The translations under genes were made by a program, and so were the position numbers. From Haematobia irritans (Eukaryota; Arthropoda; Insecta; Diptera; Muscidae), in assembly GCF_050003625.1 (NCBI RefSeq), contig NC_134400.1:192601726-192665725 (forward strand): 64,000 nucleotides of DNA, in the 5' to 3' direction. Every line of letters starts with the position of its first letter. The first letter of the stretch is position 1. The notes under the pieces were generated by a model. It was given only the letters and a program-made list of their open reading frames with translations, had not been told where the DNA came from and did not search any database. Positions 24,786 to 35,772 of the stretch are shown here, one piece after another.

Positions 24786-24926
24786 GGAGTTCACATACAG
24801 ACTGGCATGGTTAGATAGATTCAGGGGCTGGTTCTGACACCATGTGTCTAATTCATTTGCTTGTGAGTGTTGCAAACATATGACTTAACTTATAATACCC
24901 TGTTCCATACAGTGGTGCTGAGAATA
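24786..24926 (-). mobile_element. Helentron-like 5' fragment, family A, minus strand
   Basis: On the minus strand this reads TGGAACAGGGTATTATAAGT, then GCAACACTCACAAGC and ACACATGGTGTCAGAACC, matching the subterminal 5' part of family A with mutations. Only about 140 bp survive. Confidence 0.6.
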
Positions 24927-25509
24927 AAAATATACAAACTAAAAAAACAAAACAAGAAAAACAAAATCCTTAACAAATTCCATATAGGAGTAACTTTCCT
25001 ATATGAAAGAAAACAAATAATACAACGAGTGTGTTGGAGTTCTGAAAACGTTATTCTGTCATCAACAACAATGATGATGATAATGATATAATGTTTGAAA
25101 ATAAAAGTTTTAACAATATCATAATAAATGCTACAACTTGTTAAGTTTTCATAAAAAAAACTCTGAGAAAATTAAATTTCAAGTAAAAAAAAAAAAATCC
25201 ACTGTATATGAGTGACTTTTTGTTTGATTTATAACTTTTGCAAAACTAAAACGAAATAAGATTGCAAGTATCTTTTAAAGGATTTCCTAAGACACCATTA
25301 GGTCATTGGACAATTAAAAGTTCTTTTTTTTAGGAAATATATATGTCCTTCAAAAGAGCATGATATTTTTTTGAAAATATTTTCATATAAACTAAACAAA
25401 GCATCTCCATTTCCAAAGATTTTGTCTTTTCCTCAATAAGTTTGGCATTACCTCCAAGCCCAAGATACCCAAAGGATACATTTCATATGAAATTTTTATA
25501 GCCAAATCT
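24927..25509. other. Unique/decayed DNA before the LINE
   Basis: A-rich sequence. Near 25415-25460, CCAAAGATTTTGTCTTTTCC and GGCATTACCTCCAAGCCC are a decayed relative of the fold-back family at 15590. No gene recognised. Confidence 0.45.
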
Positions 25510-25522
25510 ATTTGATGTGTTA

Positions 25523-25608
25523 GGTTAGGTTAGGTTAAAGTGGCAGCCCGATTAAATTTCAGGCTCATTTAGACTATTCAGACTATTCAGTCCATTGTGA
25601 TACCACAT
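25523..25608 (-). repeat. LINE 3' tail shared with the SINE family
   Basis: On the minus strand this reads TGTGGTATCACAATGGACTG, AATAGTCTAAATGAGCCTGA, ATCGGGCTGCCACTT, AACCTAACCTAACC. All four SINEs in this window end in the same words (GTGGTATCACAATGGACTGA, AATAGTCTAAGTGAGCCTGA, CGGGCTGCCACC, TAACCTAACC). The tail lies inside the LINE target duplication, so it is part of the LINE and not an adjacent SINE. Confidence 0.85.
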
Positions 25609-25668
25609 TTAACTAAAAGTACCTATTACATATGGGCACTTCTAGTCTTAACCACTGAACCTTCTCTA

Positions 25669-28600
25669 TTATTTACTTTTGTGGAACAAACCAGATTGCT
25701 CCAAAAACATTAACAAACTGCTTAAGTTAACGTTTTCCAGGTCAGCCAGTAATCTAAAGCTATATGCTCCTAAAATTCGCTTACGCCTTACACAAAAAGC
25801 AGGACACTCACACAAGAGGTGTTTAATTGATTCCTTTTCCTCCACGTCATGACAGCTTATACAATAGTCATTATACTTCGCACCTATAGTTTTTGCAAAT
25901 TCGCCTATCAGGCAGCGACCCCTTATAGCAGATATTAGGAGTGCTATCTGACGCCTTGAGAACACTAGCATATCTAGTGTGCGGTTTAAGTTTAAATGGG
26001 GCCATATTTGCTTGGTGTCGTTACAACCCTTGCAATTTTCCCATCAAATATTGGCCATCATAACAGCCTTCTCACGCAGTAAGAGCTTGCAGGTGGCCAG
26101 AGGCATACCAACAGATTCTAGTTCCCCTGGAATATGTAAGGTAGTTCCTAGCCTTGCTAACACATCTGCTTCACAGTTCCCCGGTATGTTCCTATGACCA
26201 GGCACCCATATTAGGTGAATATTGTACTGCTCAGCCATCTCGTTGAGAGATTTGCGGCAGTCTATGGCCGTTTTTGAGTTAAGGAACACAGAGTCCAAGG
26301 ATTTTATTGCAGGTTGACTGTCTGAGTATATATTAATGCCAATATTTGTTGGAACATTACTTCTCAGCCAATTCACCACCTCTCTTATTGCCAATATTTC
26401 AGCCTGAAAAACACTACAGTGATTAGGTAATCTTTTCGCTATTCGAATTTCCAGATCTTTAGAATATACTCCGAACCCCACTTGTCCATTCAATTTGGAG
26501 CCATCAGTATAGAAATCTATATATCTTTTATTCCCAGGGGTCTGTGTACACCACGCCTCACTGTTGGGAATTATAGTTTCAAACTTTTTGTCGAAAAGTG
26601 GTTTTGCCAGGGTGTAATCCACTACGTTAGGCACATCTGGCATTGCTTTGAGGACCGAACTATGACCGTACATTTTTTCCGACCACAGCGATAGCTCGCG
26701 CAACCGCACAGCCGTTGTTGCAGCTGACTGTTTGGCCAAAATGTCTAAAGGCAATAGATGTAGCATGACATTAAGGGAGTCTGTTCCTGTCTTACTAAAT
26801 GCGCCTGAGATACATAAGCTCGCCATATGCTGAACTTTATCTAAACAAGTCGGTTTCTGAAGTGCCGGCCACCAGACTACAACACCATATAGCATTATAG
26901 GTCTAACCACTGCCGTGTATAGCCAACGCACAATTTTTGGTCTTAGTCCCCACTTTTTCCCTATTGCCTTTTTGCACGAGTACAAAGCTACCGTGGCTTT
27001 TCTCGCCCTCTCTTCAATATTAAGCCTAAAATTCAGCTTCCTGTCCAAAATAACGCCAAGGTATTTTGCACACTCACCAAAGGGAATTTCAGTACCCCCT
27101 AAGGAAATGGGCCTAACCGTGGGAGTTTTGCGATCTTTGCAGTACATGACTATTTCTGTCTTTGCTGGATTTACACCAAGACCATTATCTTCCGCCCATT
27201 TCTCAGTCATCCGGAGAGCTCTCTGTATAATATCTCTAATTGTGGATGGGAATTTTCCCCTGACTGCTAGCACCACATCATCTGCGTATGCCACCACTTT
27301 TATCCTTTCTTTTTCTAGAGAAACCAGAAGGTTGTTTATAGCAACATTCCAAAGAAGAGGTGATAGAACTCCTCCTTGGGGAGTGCCTCTGTTCACATAC
27401 CTTTATATGTTTGCTTGCCCTAGTGTGGCTGAAATACGTCTCTTCATTAGAAGTTCGTCTAACAGCCTAAGTATACCTGGATCAACATTCAGAGTTGTCA
27501 GTCCATTTAATATCGAGCTCGGATGGACATTATTGAACGCCCCTTCGATGTCTAGAAACGCCACGATTGTGTATTCTTTGACAGATAGTGAGCTTTCAAT
27601 AAAGCTGACCAGTTCATGCAATGCGGTCTCAGTAGACCTGCCCTTCGAGTATGCATGCTGTCGTTTCGAGAGCAAACCTTAATCCACGCTAGTTCTAAGA
27701 TACATGTCTATCATCCTTTCCAGGGTCTTAAGTAGGAATGAGGATAAGCTGATTGGTCGGAAATCCTTCGCACTCGAGTGAGAGGCTTTTCCTGCTTTAG
27801 GTATGAAGACGACTTTTGTTTCCCTCCACTTTTCTGGAATATATGCTAAGTTTACACATTGTTTATATATCACCGTCAACCAGGGGATAATTCTTTCAGC
27901 CACTGCCTGTAACTCCGCCGAAGTAATTCCATCAGGTCCGGGGGATTTGAATGGTCCAAAGCTATTTAAAGCCCATTTTATTCTAGATTCCGACACAATT
28001 TCCTCGATAGGAAATGATCGCTGAGCCTCTGTTACACCGCCGGAACATGGTTCAACCGTCTGATTTCCAGGGAAGTGTGTGTCCAAAAGTACCTCCAACG
28101 TCTCCTCACTGGACGTTGTCCAATTTCCCTCAGATGTTTTAATGAAACCTGGAGCGGTGTTAGTGGATGCTAGTACCTTCCGTAGTCTGGAAGCCTCTGA
28201 CGTATTCTCAATACTGCTACAGTAATCATCCCAAGAGTTTTGTTGAGACCTTCTCAGTTCTCGTTTATATTCTCTCAGATTCATCTTGTAAGTGTCCCAA
28301 TCCTCCGGAGCTCTTGTGGACTTTGCTTTGTTAAAGAGCTTCCTGCAGGATTTCCTCATATTACTTAACTCCGTAGTCCACCATGGCGGCCGATTTTTTC
28401 CCCTTGGCTTTCCTCTAGGGCATGCAGCTTTCAGTGAAATGTTGAAGGCCTTAGTAATCCGCTCCACTGCGTGTTCGATATCTTGCACAGTGCTCATATT
28501 TGTCTCCGGCACTTCCGGTATCATCAAATTGAACGATTCCCTATACCTATTCCAATCAGCTGTCCTAACATTTGGCGGAAATATGGTCTTTGAAGTACGA

Positions 28601-28739
28601 ACAGCCAATCTGAAACTGATGTAGCGATGATCTGAGAAGCTATGTTCCCTCAAAACTTGCCACTCAGATATCTTATCATTCAGTTCCGGAGAGGTCAACG
28701 TTACGTCCAAAACCTCTTGTCTGTTCCTGGTGATGTGTT
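25669..28739 (-). pseudogene. LINE ORF2 remnant: endonuclease end, reverse transcriptase, RNase H; three in-frame stops
   Basis: One reading frame runs from 28739 down to 25669, broken only by in-frame stops at 27679-27681 (TAA), 27403-27405 (TAA) and 26044-26046 (TGA). I see no frameshift. Near the start, [11 protein letters not shown] and SDHRYISF mark the endonuclease C terminus. FKSPGPDGI, KDFRPISLSSF, GTPQGGVLSP and the catalytic YADD (in VVAYADDVVLAV) mark the reverse transcriptase. FYTDGS, QAEILAI, IYSDSQPAI and VPGHRNIPGNCEADVLAR carry the acidic residues of RNase H. CISCHDVEE...HLLCECP is the C-terminal zinc-knuckle-like motif. Intact active-site residues with only three nonsense changes suggest a fairly young but dead copy. 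Confidence 0.9.
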
Positions 28740-28752
28740 ATTTGATGTGTTA

Positions 28753-29325
<573 letters not shown>

Positions 29326-29732
29326 GAACAACTAAGGAAAGTATAAAGTCGGGCGAGGCCGACTATATTATAACCTGCACCACTTTGTAAATCCACATTT
29401 TGGATACTATATCAAATCCGTCAAATGTGTTGGGTGCTATATAAAAGGGCTTTTTGTCCCAAATACATATCTGACTCCATCTGAACAAAATTTACAATCT
29501 ATAGACTTAACCCCATATTCATACAAGTTAACGTAAACTTTATACCTACTATTACCATACAAATTCATTCGATAAACTGTCAGTAAATTATTATGAATAT
29601 GGGCATTAAAATTTCAGTCGGCTAACGCCCTGGGATGGTACACTATGTTAGTAAAAATTATGGGAAACATTTTAATCTGAACCAATGTTGAGGCAACTTC
29701 GCAAAAGTGTATTTATGATTTATCGGTCGATA

Positions 29733-31034
29733 AAGGGTGATACGGTCAAAATTTGGCCAATATAAACTTGACGTATTTCTTTCAATTTTGCATTTAAAAA
29801 ACCTGAACACCCCTCATTTTGAAGCTGTGTGTGTGTGTAGAAAGTTGCTCCTATTTTGATTTTAGAATTCACTCTTCAGTTGTCAAAATGCCGTCCAAGC
29901 AAGAAGAGCAGCGTATCAAAATTTTGCTCGCGCATTGCGAAAATCCGAGCTACTCGCACGCAAATCCGGCAAAATCGCTAAAAGTTGCCAAATCAACCGT
30001 TAAAAATGTAATAAAAGTGTTTGGGGAACGTTTGTCGACAGCCAGGAAGTCTGGATCGGGGGGAAATCGAAAACCGCAAGCCGCTGAGACGACAAAGAGA
30101 GTTGCCGGTAGTTTCAAGCGAAATCCTAACCTCTCTCTCCGAGATGCCGCAAATAAGCTGGGTGTATCGTCTACAACCGTGCATCGAGCCAAAAAACGAG
30201 CCGGACTATCGACTTACAAGAAGGTAGTGACTCCAAATCGTGATGATAAACAAAATACGACGGCCAAAGCCCGATCCCGGAGGCTGTACACGACGATGCT
30301 GACGAAGTTTGACTCCGTGGTAATGGACGACGAAACCTACGTCAAAGCCGACTACAAGCAGCTTCCGGGACAGGAGTTTTATACGGCAAAAGGAAGGGGA
30401 AAGGTAGCAGATAGTTTCAAGCACATAAAACTGTCAAAGTTCGCAAAGAAATATCTGGTTTGGCAAGCCATCTGTACCTGTGGCTTGAAAAGCAGCATTT
30501 TCATAGCTTCCGGGACTGTCAACCAAGAAATTTACGTGAAAGAGTGTTTGAATAAACGTCTGCTGCCTTTCCTGAAGAAACACGGTTGTTCCGTACTGTT
30601 TTGGCCGGATTTGGCATCTTGCCATTACGGTAAAAAGGCCATGGAGTGGTACGCCGCCAACAAAGTGCAGGTGGTTCCCATCGACAAGAACCCTCCCAAC
30701 ACGCCAGAGCTACGCCCAATTGAGAAATACTGGGCTATTGTCAAGCGGAACCTAAAGAAGACCAAAAAACTGCTAAGGACGAGCAGCAGTTCAAGGCAAA
30801 CTGGCTTTCTGCGGCGAAGAAGGTGGACAAGGTGGCTGTACAAAATCTGATGGCAGGTGTCAAGCGTAAGGCCCGGCAATTCGGATTTGGAAAAGCGAAA
30901 GCCTAACTGAATATTTTTCCTGAATTTTATACTAATTGAACTTGAAAAAGAAATTTAATTTGATTTGTTTAAATAAACGATTTCACTGATTTACACGCGT
31001 TTTCCCTTGACCAAATTTTGACCGTATCACCCTT
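29733..31034 (+). mobile_element. DD37E Tc1/mariner element, copy 1
   Basis: The terminal inverted repeat AAGGGTGATACGGTCAAAAT opens at 29733, and its complement ATTTTGACCGTATCACCCTT closes at 31034. TA lies on both sides (29731-29732 and 31035-31036). The 1302-bp element carries one transposase frame on the plus strand. It inserted into a family A Helentron-like element. Copy 2 at 52509 is almost the same sequence. Confidence 0.92.
29888..30906 (+). pseudogene. DD37E transposase with one-base frameshift
   Basis: Starts at ATG 29888 (MPSKQEEQRIKILLAH). The catalytic residues are present: Asp in VVMDDETY, Asp in FWPDLASCHYGK, and Glu in RPIEKYW, with 37 residues between the last two. The frame breaks near 30765-30770: a run of six A replaces the seven A of copy 2, so about the last 50 codons are out of frame. 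Realigned, the frame would end at TAA 30904-30906. The single indel in a homopolymer suggests recent loss or a sequencing error. Confidence 0.85.
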
Positions 31035-31765
31035 TATTGCCAAAGACACCATGCGTCTATCTCGTCTCCTTCTGGGTGTTGCAAAGATATGCACTAACTT
31101 AACAGGTTGGCTAATAAGTCCCCGGTCTGACACATAGATGGCGTCGCTAGTATTAAATGCATATTATTTTGATTGGTATGCAAAATTCAAGCGTGGTGAA
31201 ATGAGCACGGAGGACGGTGAACGCAGTGGACGCCCGAAAGAGGTGGTTACCGACGAAAACATAAAAAAAATCCACAAAATGATTTTGAATGACCGTAAAA
31301 TGAAGTTGATCGAGATAGCAGAGGCCTTAAAGATATCAGAGGAACGTGTTGGTCATATCATTCATCAATATTTGGATATGCGGAAGCTCTGTGCCAAATG
31401 GGTGCCGCGTGAGCTCACATTTGACCAAAAACAACAACGTGTTGATGATTCTGAGCGGTGTTTACAGCTGTTAACTCGTAATAAACCCGAGTTTTTCCGT
31501 CGATATGTGACAATGGATGAAACATGGCTCCATCACTACACTCCTGAGTCCAATCGACAGTCGGCTGAGTGGACAGCGACCGGTGAACCGTCTCCGAAGC
31601 GTGGAAAGACTCAAAAGTCCGCTGGCAAAGTAATGGCCTCTGTTTTTGGGATGCGCATGGAATAATTTTTATCGATTATCTTGAGAAGGGAAAAACCATC
31701 AACAGTGACAATTATGTGGCATTATTGGAGCGTTTGAAGGTCGAAATCGCCCATATGAAGAAGAA

Positions 31766-33442
31766 ACAAGTATATACGGCCGTAAGTTCGGCCAGGCCGA
31801 ATCTTATGTACCCTCCAACATGGATTGCGTAGAAACTTCTACGAAAGACTGTCATCCACAATCGAAATACTTGGGTTGTGGTATCTTAAAACTTCTTAAC
31901 ATCGTTTTCTAAATTGTGAGTTAGTCCATGCTTGGTATATAGTAGACAAAAAAGTTATGTATAGTTAAGTCTACAAATAATTACGAATCGATATGGACTT
32001 TTTGCACGGTACGTAGAGAGCCAGAATTGAAATATGTGGGTCGCTTATATGGGGGCTATATACAATTATGTACTTGATATGGACCGATTTTTGTGTGATT
32101 GGAAATCGATTTATCTGAGGGATATATATAACTATAGACCGATATGTACCTAGTTAGGCATAGTTGTTAACGACCATATACTAGCACAATGTACCAAATT
32201 TCAACTCACTCGGATGAAATTTGCTCCTCCAAGAGGCTCCAAAACCAAATCTCGGAATCGGTTTATATGGGGCTGTATATGATTATGACCTGTATGGACC
32301 ACTTTTGGCATGGTTGTTAAATATCATATACGATCACCACGTACCAAATTTCAAGCTGATCGGATGAATTTTGCTTCTCCAAAAGGCATCGGAGGTCAAA
32401 TATATAATTATGGGTTGATAGGAACCAATTCCTGCGGTTGTTGGATACCATATACTAACATCACGTACCAAATTTCAACCGAATGGCAAGAATTTTGCTC
32501 TTCCAAGGGGCTCTGGAGGTCAAATCTGGGTATCGGTTTATATGGGGCCTATATATAATTATGGACCGATTTATACCAATTTTTGCATGGGAATTTGAGG
32601 ATATATATTTACACCACGTACCACATTTCAACTGTATCAGATGAATTTTGGTCTTCCAAGAGGCTCCAGAGGTCACATCTGGTGATCGGTTTATATGGGG
32701 ACAATATATAATTATGGACCGATGTGGACCAATTTGTGCATAGTTGTTAGATACCATATACTAACATCATGTACCAAATTTCAGCCGGATCGGAAGAAAT
32801 TTGCTTCTCTTAGAGGCCTCACAAGCCAAATCGGGGGATCGGTTTATATGGGGGCTATATATAATTATGGACCGATGTGGCCCAATTTCTGCATGGTGGT
32901 TAGAGACCATATACTAATACCATGTACAAAATTTCAGCCGGATCGGATGAAATTTGCTTCTCTTAGAGGCCTCACAAGCCAAATCGGGGGATCGGTTTAT
33001 ATGGGGGCTATATATAATTATGGACCGATGTGGCCCAATTTCTGCATGGTGGTTAGAGACCATATACTAATACCATGTACAAAATTTCAGCCGGATCGGA
33101 TGAAATTTGCTTCTCTTAGAGGCCTCGCAAGACAAATTTGGGGGTCCGTTTCTATGGGGGCTATACGTAAAAGTGGACCGATATGGCCCATTTGCAATAC
33201 CATCCGATCTACATCAATAACAACTACTTGTGCCAAGTTTCAAGTCGATAGCTTGTTTCGTTCGGAAGTTAGCGTGATTTCAACAGACGGACGGACGGAC
33301 GGACGGACATGCTCAGATCGACTCAGAATTTCACCACAACCCAGAATATATATACTTTATGGGGTCTTAGAGCAATATTTCGATGTGTTACAAACGGAAT
33401 GACAAAGTTAATATACCCCACATCCTATGGTGGAGGGTATAA
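31766..33442 (-). mobile_element. Helentron-like element, family C, minus strand, inside the mariner
   Basis: On the minus strand it starts TATACCCTCCACCATAGGAT near 33440. It has (GTCC)n near 33286-33308 and monomers carrying TATAATTATGGACCGATGTG in plus reading. It ends with the palindromic TTCGGCCTGGCCGAACTTAC, then GGCCGTATATACTTGT at 31766. Plus-strand marks TCGGGG at 32831 and 32984 are exactly 153 bp apart, and those two monomers are nearly identical. Mariner sequence abuts on both sides at an A/T-run target. Confidence 0.88.
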
Positions 33443-33571
33443 AAAGTGTTGTTCCACCAAGACATCGTACCGTGCCACTAGTCATTGAGAACGAAGGCAA
33501 AAATTCATGAATTGGACTTCGAATTGCTTCCCCACACACCGTATTCTCCAGATCTGGCCCCCAGCAATTTT

Positions 33572-35364
33572 TATACCCTGCTCCACACTGTGGAACAGGG
33601 TATTATAAGTTAGTGCATATGTTTGCAACACCCAGAAGGAGACGAGATAGACACATGGTGTCTTTGGCAAAAATGCTCAGGGTGGGTTCCTGAGTCGATA
33701 TAGCGATGTCCGTCTGTCCGTCTGTCCGTGAACACATTTTTGTAATCAAAGTCTAGGTCGCAGTTTTAGTCCAATCGACTTCAAATTTGGCACAAGTATG
33801 TGTTTTGGCTCAGAACAGATCCCTATTGATTTTGGAAGAAATCGGTTCAGATTTAGATATAGCTCCCATATATATATTTCGCCCGATATGGACTTATATG
33901 GCCCCAGAAGCCAGAGTTTTACCCTAATTTGCTTAAAATTTTGCACAAGAAGAACAATTAATACCATAGTCAAGTGTGCCAAATTTTATTGAAATCGGTT
34001 CAGATTTAGATATAGCTCCCATATATATCTTTCGCCCGATATGCACTAATATGGACCCAGCAGCCAGAGTTTTATACCGATTTGCTTGAAATTTTGTATT
34101 AACATAACACGTAGTCGTATAGTCAAGTGTGCAAAATTTAATTTAAATCGGTTCAGATTTAGATATAGCTCCCATATATATCTTTCGCCCGATATGTACT
34201 TACATGGCCCCAGAAGCCAGATTTTTGGCCGAATTTGGTTGAAATTTTGCACTAGGAGTACAATTAGTAGTATAGTCAAGTGTGCAAAATTTGATTGAAA
34301 TCGGTTCAGATTTAGATATAGCTCCTATATATATCTTTCGCCCGATATGGACTAATATGGTCCTAAAAGCTAGATTTTTGACCCAATTTGGTTGAAATTT
34401 TGCACAGGGAGTAGATTTGGCATTCTAGCTATGCGTGCCAAATTTGATTGAAATCGGTTCAGATTTATATATAGCTCCCATATATAGCTTTCGCCCGATT
34501 TACACTCATATGACCACAGAGGCCAACTTTTTTGCTCCGATTTAGTTGAAATTTTGCACAAGGAGTAGAGTTAGCATTGTAGCTATGTGTTCAGATTTAG
34601 ATATAGCTCTCATATATATATTTCGCCCGATATGGACTTATATGGCCCCAGAAGCCAGAGTTTTATCCTAATTTACTTAAAATTTTGCACAAGAAGAACA
34701 ATTAGTACTATAGTCAAGTGTGCCAAATTTTATTGAAATCGGTTCAGATTTAGATATATCTCCCATATATAGCTTTCGCCCGATTTACACTCATATGACC
34801 ACAGAGGCCAATTTTTAACTCCGATTTAGTTGAAATTTTGCACAGGGGGTAGAATTAGCATTGTTGCTATGCGTGCCAAATTTGGTTGAAATCGGTTCAG
34901 ATTTAGATATAGCTCCATATATATGTTTTTCTGATTTCGACAAAAATGGTCAAAATACCACCATTTTCTTTGTAAAATCGCCACTGCTTAGTCGAAAAGT
35001 AAAAATGACTCTAATTTTCCTAAACTTGTAATACATATATATCGAGCGATAAATCATAAATAAACTTTTGCGAAGTTTCCTTAAAATTGCTTCAGATTTA
35101 AATGTTTCCCATATTTTTTTTACTAAAATTGTGTTCCACCCTAGTGCATTAGCCAACTTAAATTTTGAGTCTATAGATTTTGTAAAAGTCTATCAAATTC
35201 TGTCCAAATCGAATGATATTTAAATGTATGTATTTGGGACAAATCCTTGTATATAGCACCCAACACATTTGACGGATGTGATATGGTATCGAAAATTTAG
35301 ATCTACAAAGTGGTGCAGGGTATAATATAGTCGGCCCCGCCCGACTTTAGACTTTCCTTACTTG
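33572..35364 (+). mobile_element. Helentron-like element, family A, complete, inside the mariner
   Basis: A good reference copy. The head is TATACCCTGCTCCACACTGT then GGAACAGGGTAT, with GTCCGTCTGTCCGTCTGTCC at 33709-33728. Central monomers are followed by the pre-tail CGCCACTGCTTAGTCG, the subterminal GTGGTGCAGGGTATAATATA, the hairpin AGTCGGCCCCGCCCGACT and the end ACTTTCCTTACTTG. Mariner DNA flanks it (CCCCCAGCAATTTTT before, TTTTTTCTTGTTCTCAGACC after), so both ends can be read to within the shared T run. Confidence 0.9.
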
Positions 35365-35624
35365 TTTTTTTCTTGTTCTCAGACCAAAAAAGGATGCTCG
35401 CAGGGAAAAAATTTGGCTACAATGAAGAGGTGATCGCCGAAACTGAGGCCTATTTTGAGGCAAAACCAAAGGAGAACTACCAAAATAGTATCAAAAAATT
35501 TGAAGGTCGTTATAATCGTTGTATTGCTCTTGAAGGGAACTATGTTGAATAATAAAAACGAATTTTGACAAAAAAAAAATGTGTTTTTCTTTGTTAGACC
35601 GGGAACTTATCAGCCAACCTGTTA

Positions 35625-35723
35625 CACCATCTGGAGTCGACTCCGGAGTCGGAGTCGAGGCTAACAAGAAATGCGGGAGTCGAAGCCGGAGTCGAGCAAA
35701 GTTGACTCGACTCCACAGCCCTG
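35625..35723 (-). mobile_element. hAT-like terminal remnant with GGAGTCG repeats
   Basis: On the minus strand the end reads CAGGGCTGTGGAGTCGAGTC, with repeated GGAGTCG/CGACTCC words inside. CAGGG ends with subterminal repeats resemble hAT elements. The other end and an 8-bp duplication cannot be found, because the mariner terminus abuts directly. Confidence 0.5.
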
Positions 35724-35772
35724 GCTTTAACAATACATTTTGGAAATCTCTAGAAGCGGAATATAATTTAAA
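35724..35772. other. Short unique spacer
   Basis: About 50 bp between the hAT-like remnant and the DD41D element. Nothing recognised. Confidence 0.4.

Larger units (their letters stand above)
25523..28739 (-). mobile_element. 5'-truncated non-LTR retrotransposon (RNase H-bearing, LOA/I/R1 group)
   Basis: A 3.2-kb LINE on the minus strand flanked by a perfect 13-bp target duplication, ATTTGATGTGTTA, at 25510-25522 and 28740-28752. The encoded order is end of the AP endonuclease, reverse transcriptase, RNase H, then a CCHC-like C terminus. The 5' end is missing from within the endonuclease, the usual outcome of incomplete target-primed reverse transcription. The 3' end is CTAACCTAACC-type repeats preceded by a segment shared with the SINEs. 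Presence of RNase H places it with LOA, I or R1 relatives. LOA fits best by eye, but a phylogeny would be needed. Confidence 0.9.
29326..31101 (-). mobile_element. Helentron-like element, family A, minus strand, split by a DD37E mariner
   Basis: 29333-29731 is a minus-strand family A tail (plus reads AAAGTCGGGCGAGGCCGACT, then TTATAACCTGCACCAC). 31035-31099 is a minus-strand head region (plus reads ACACCATGCGTCTATCTCGT and GATATGCACTAACTT). The TATACCC hairpin itself is missing because the Himar1-like mariner starts there. The central monomers are deleted. The mariner at 29733-31034 sits between the two parts. Confidence 0.65.
31171..35552 (+). pseudogene. Himar1-like transposase remnant
   Basis: The coding parts are 31171-31765, about 33443-33571 and about 35365-35552 (stop TAA 35550-35552). 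The N terminus, including the first helix-turn-helix, is deleted. The readable frame begins at DWYAKFKRGEMSTEDGE. Near 31645 a T run is one base short compared with the known family sequence, causing a frameshift (reading VFGMRME then stop). A short deletion precedes the first insertion. The first catalytic Asp (VTMDETW) and the second (HQD) remain. The third position of the DD34D triad reads Asn (AAT in the PSN codons at about 33565), so the protein would be dead even without insertions. Confidence 0.88.
31102..35622 (+). mobile_element. Himar1-like mariner (irritans subfamily), broken into three parts
   Basis: The 5' inverted repeat ACAGGTTGGCTAATAAGT at 31102 and the complementary CTTATCAGCCAACCTGT ending at 35622 are both flanked by TA. 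They match the irritans-subfamily mariner ends known from horn fly. The body is interrupted by a family C Helentron-like element (31766-33442) and a family A one (33572-35364). Removing them leaves roughly a 1-kb mariner. The left flank is a Helentron-like head and the right flank a hAT-like remnant, so flanking DNA has also been rearranged. Confidence 0.92.

Noticed and set aside
24786..24926. A possible complete Helentron-like element
   Set aside because: Only a decayed 5' fragment is visible, with no monomers or tail.
25515..25540. Interstitial telomere sequence (TTAGG)n
   Set aside because: Only about three units, positioned exactly at the LINE 3' terminus and echoed at SINE ends. They are better explained as the retrotransposon tail.
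26915..27682. 255-codon frame on the plus strand
   Set aside because: Antisense shadow of the LINE reverse transcriptase frame, which has the recognised motifs.
32695..33402. 235-codon frame over family C monomers
   Set aside because: Same explanation: repeated 51-residue blocks from nearly identical 153-bp units.
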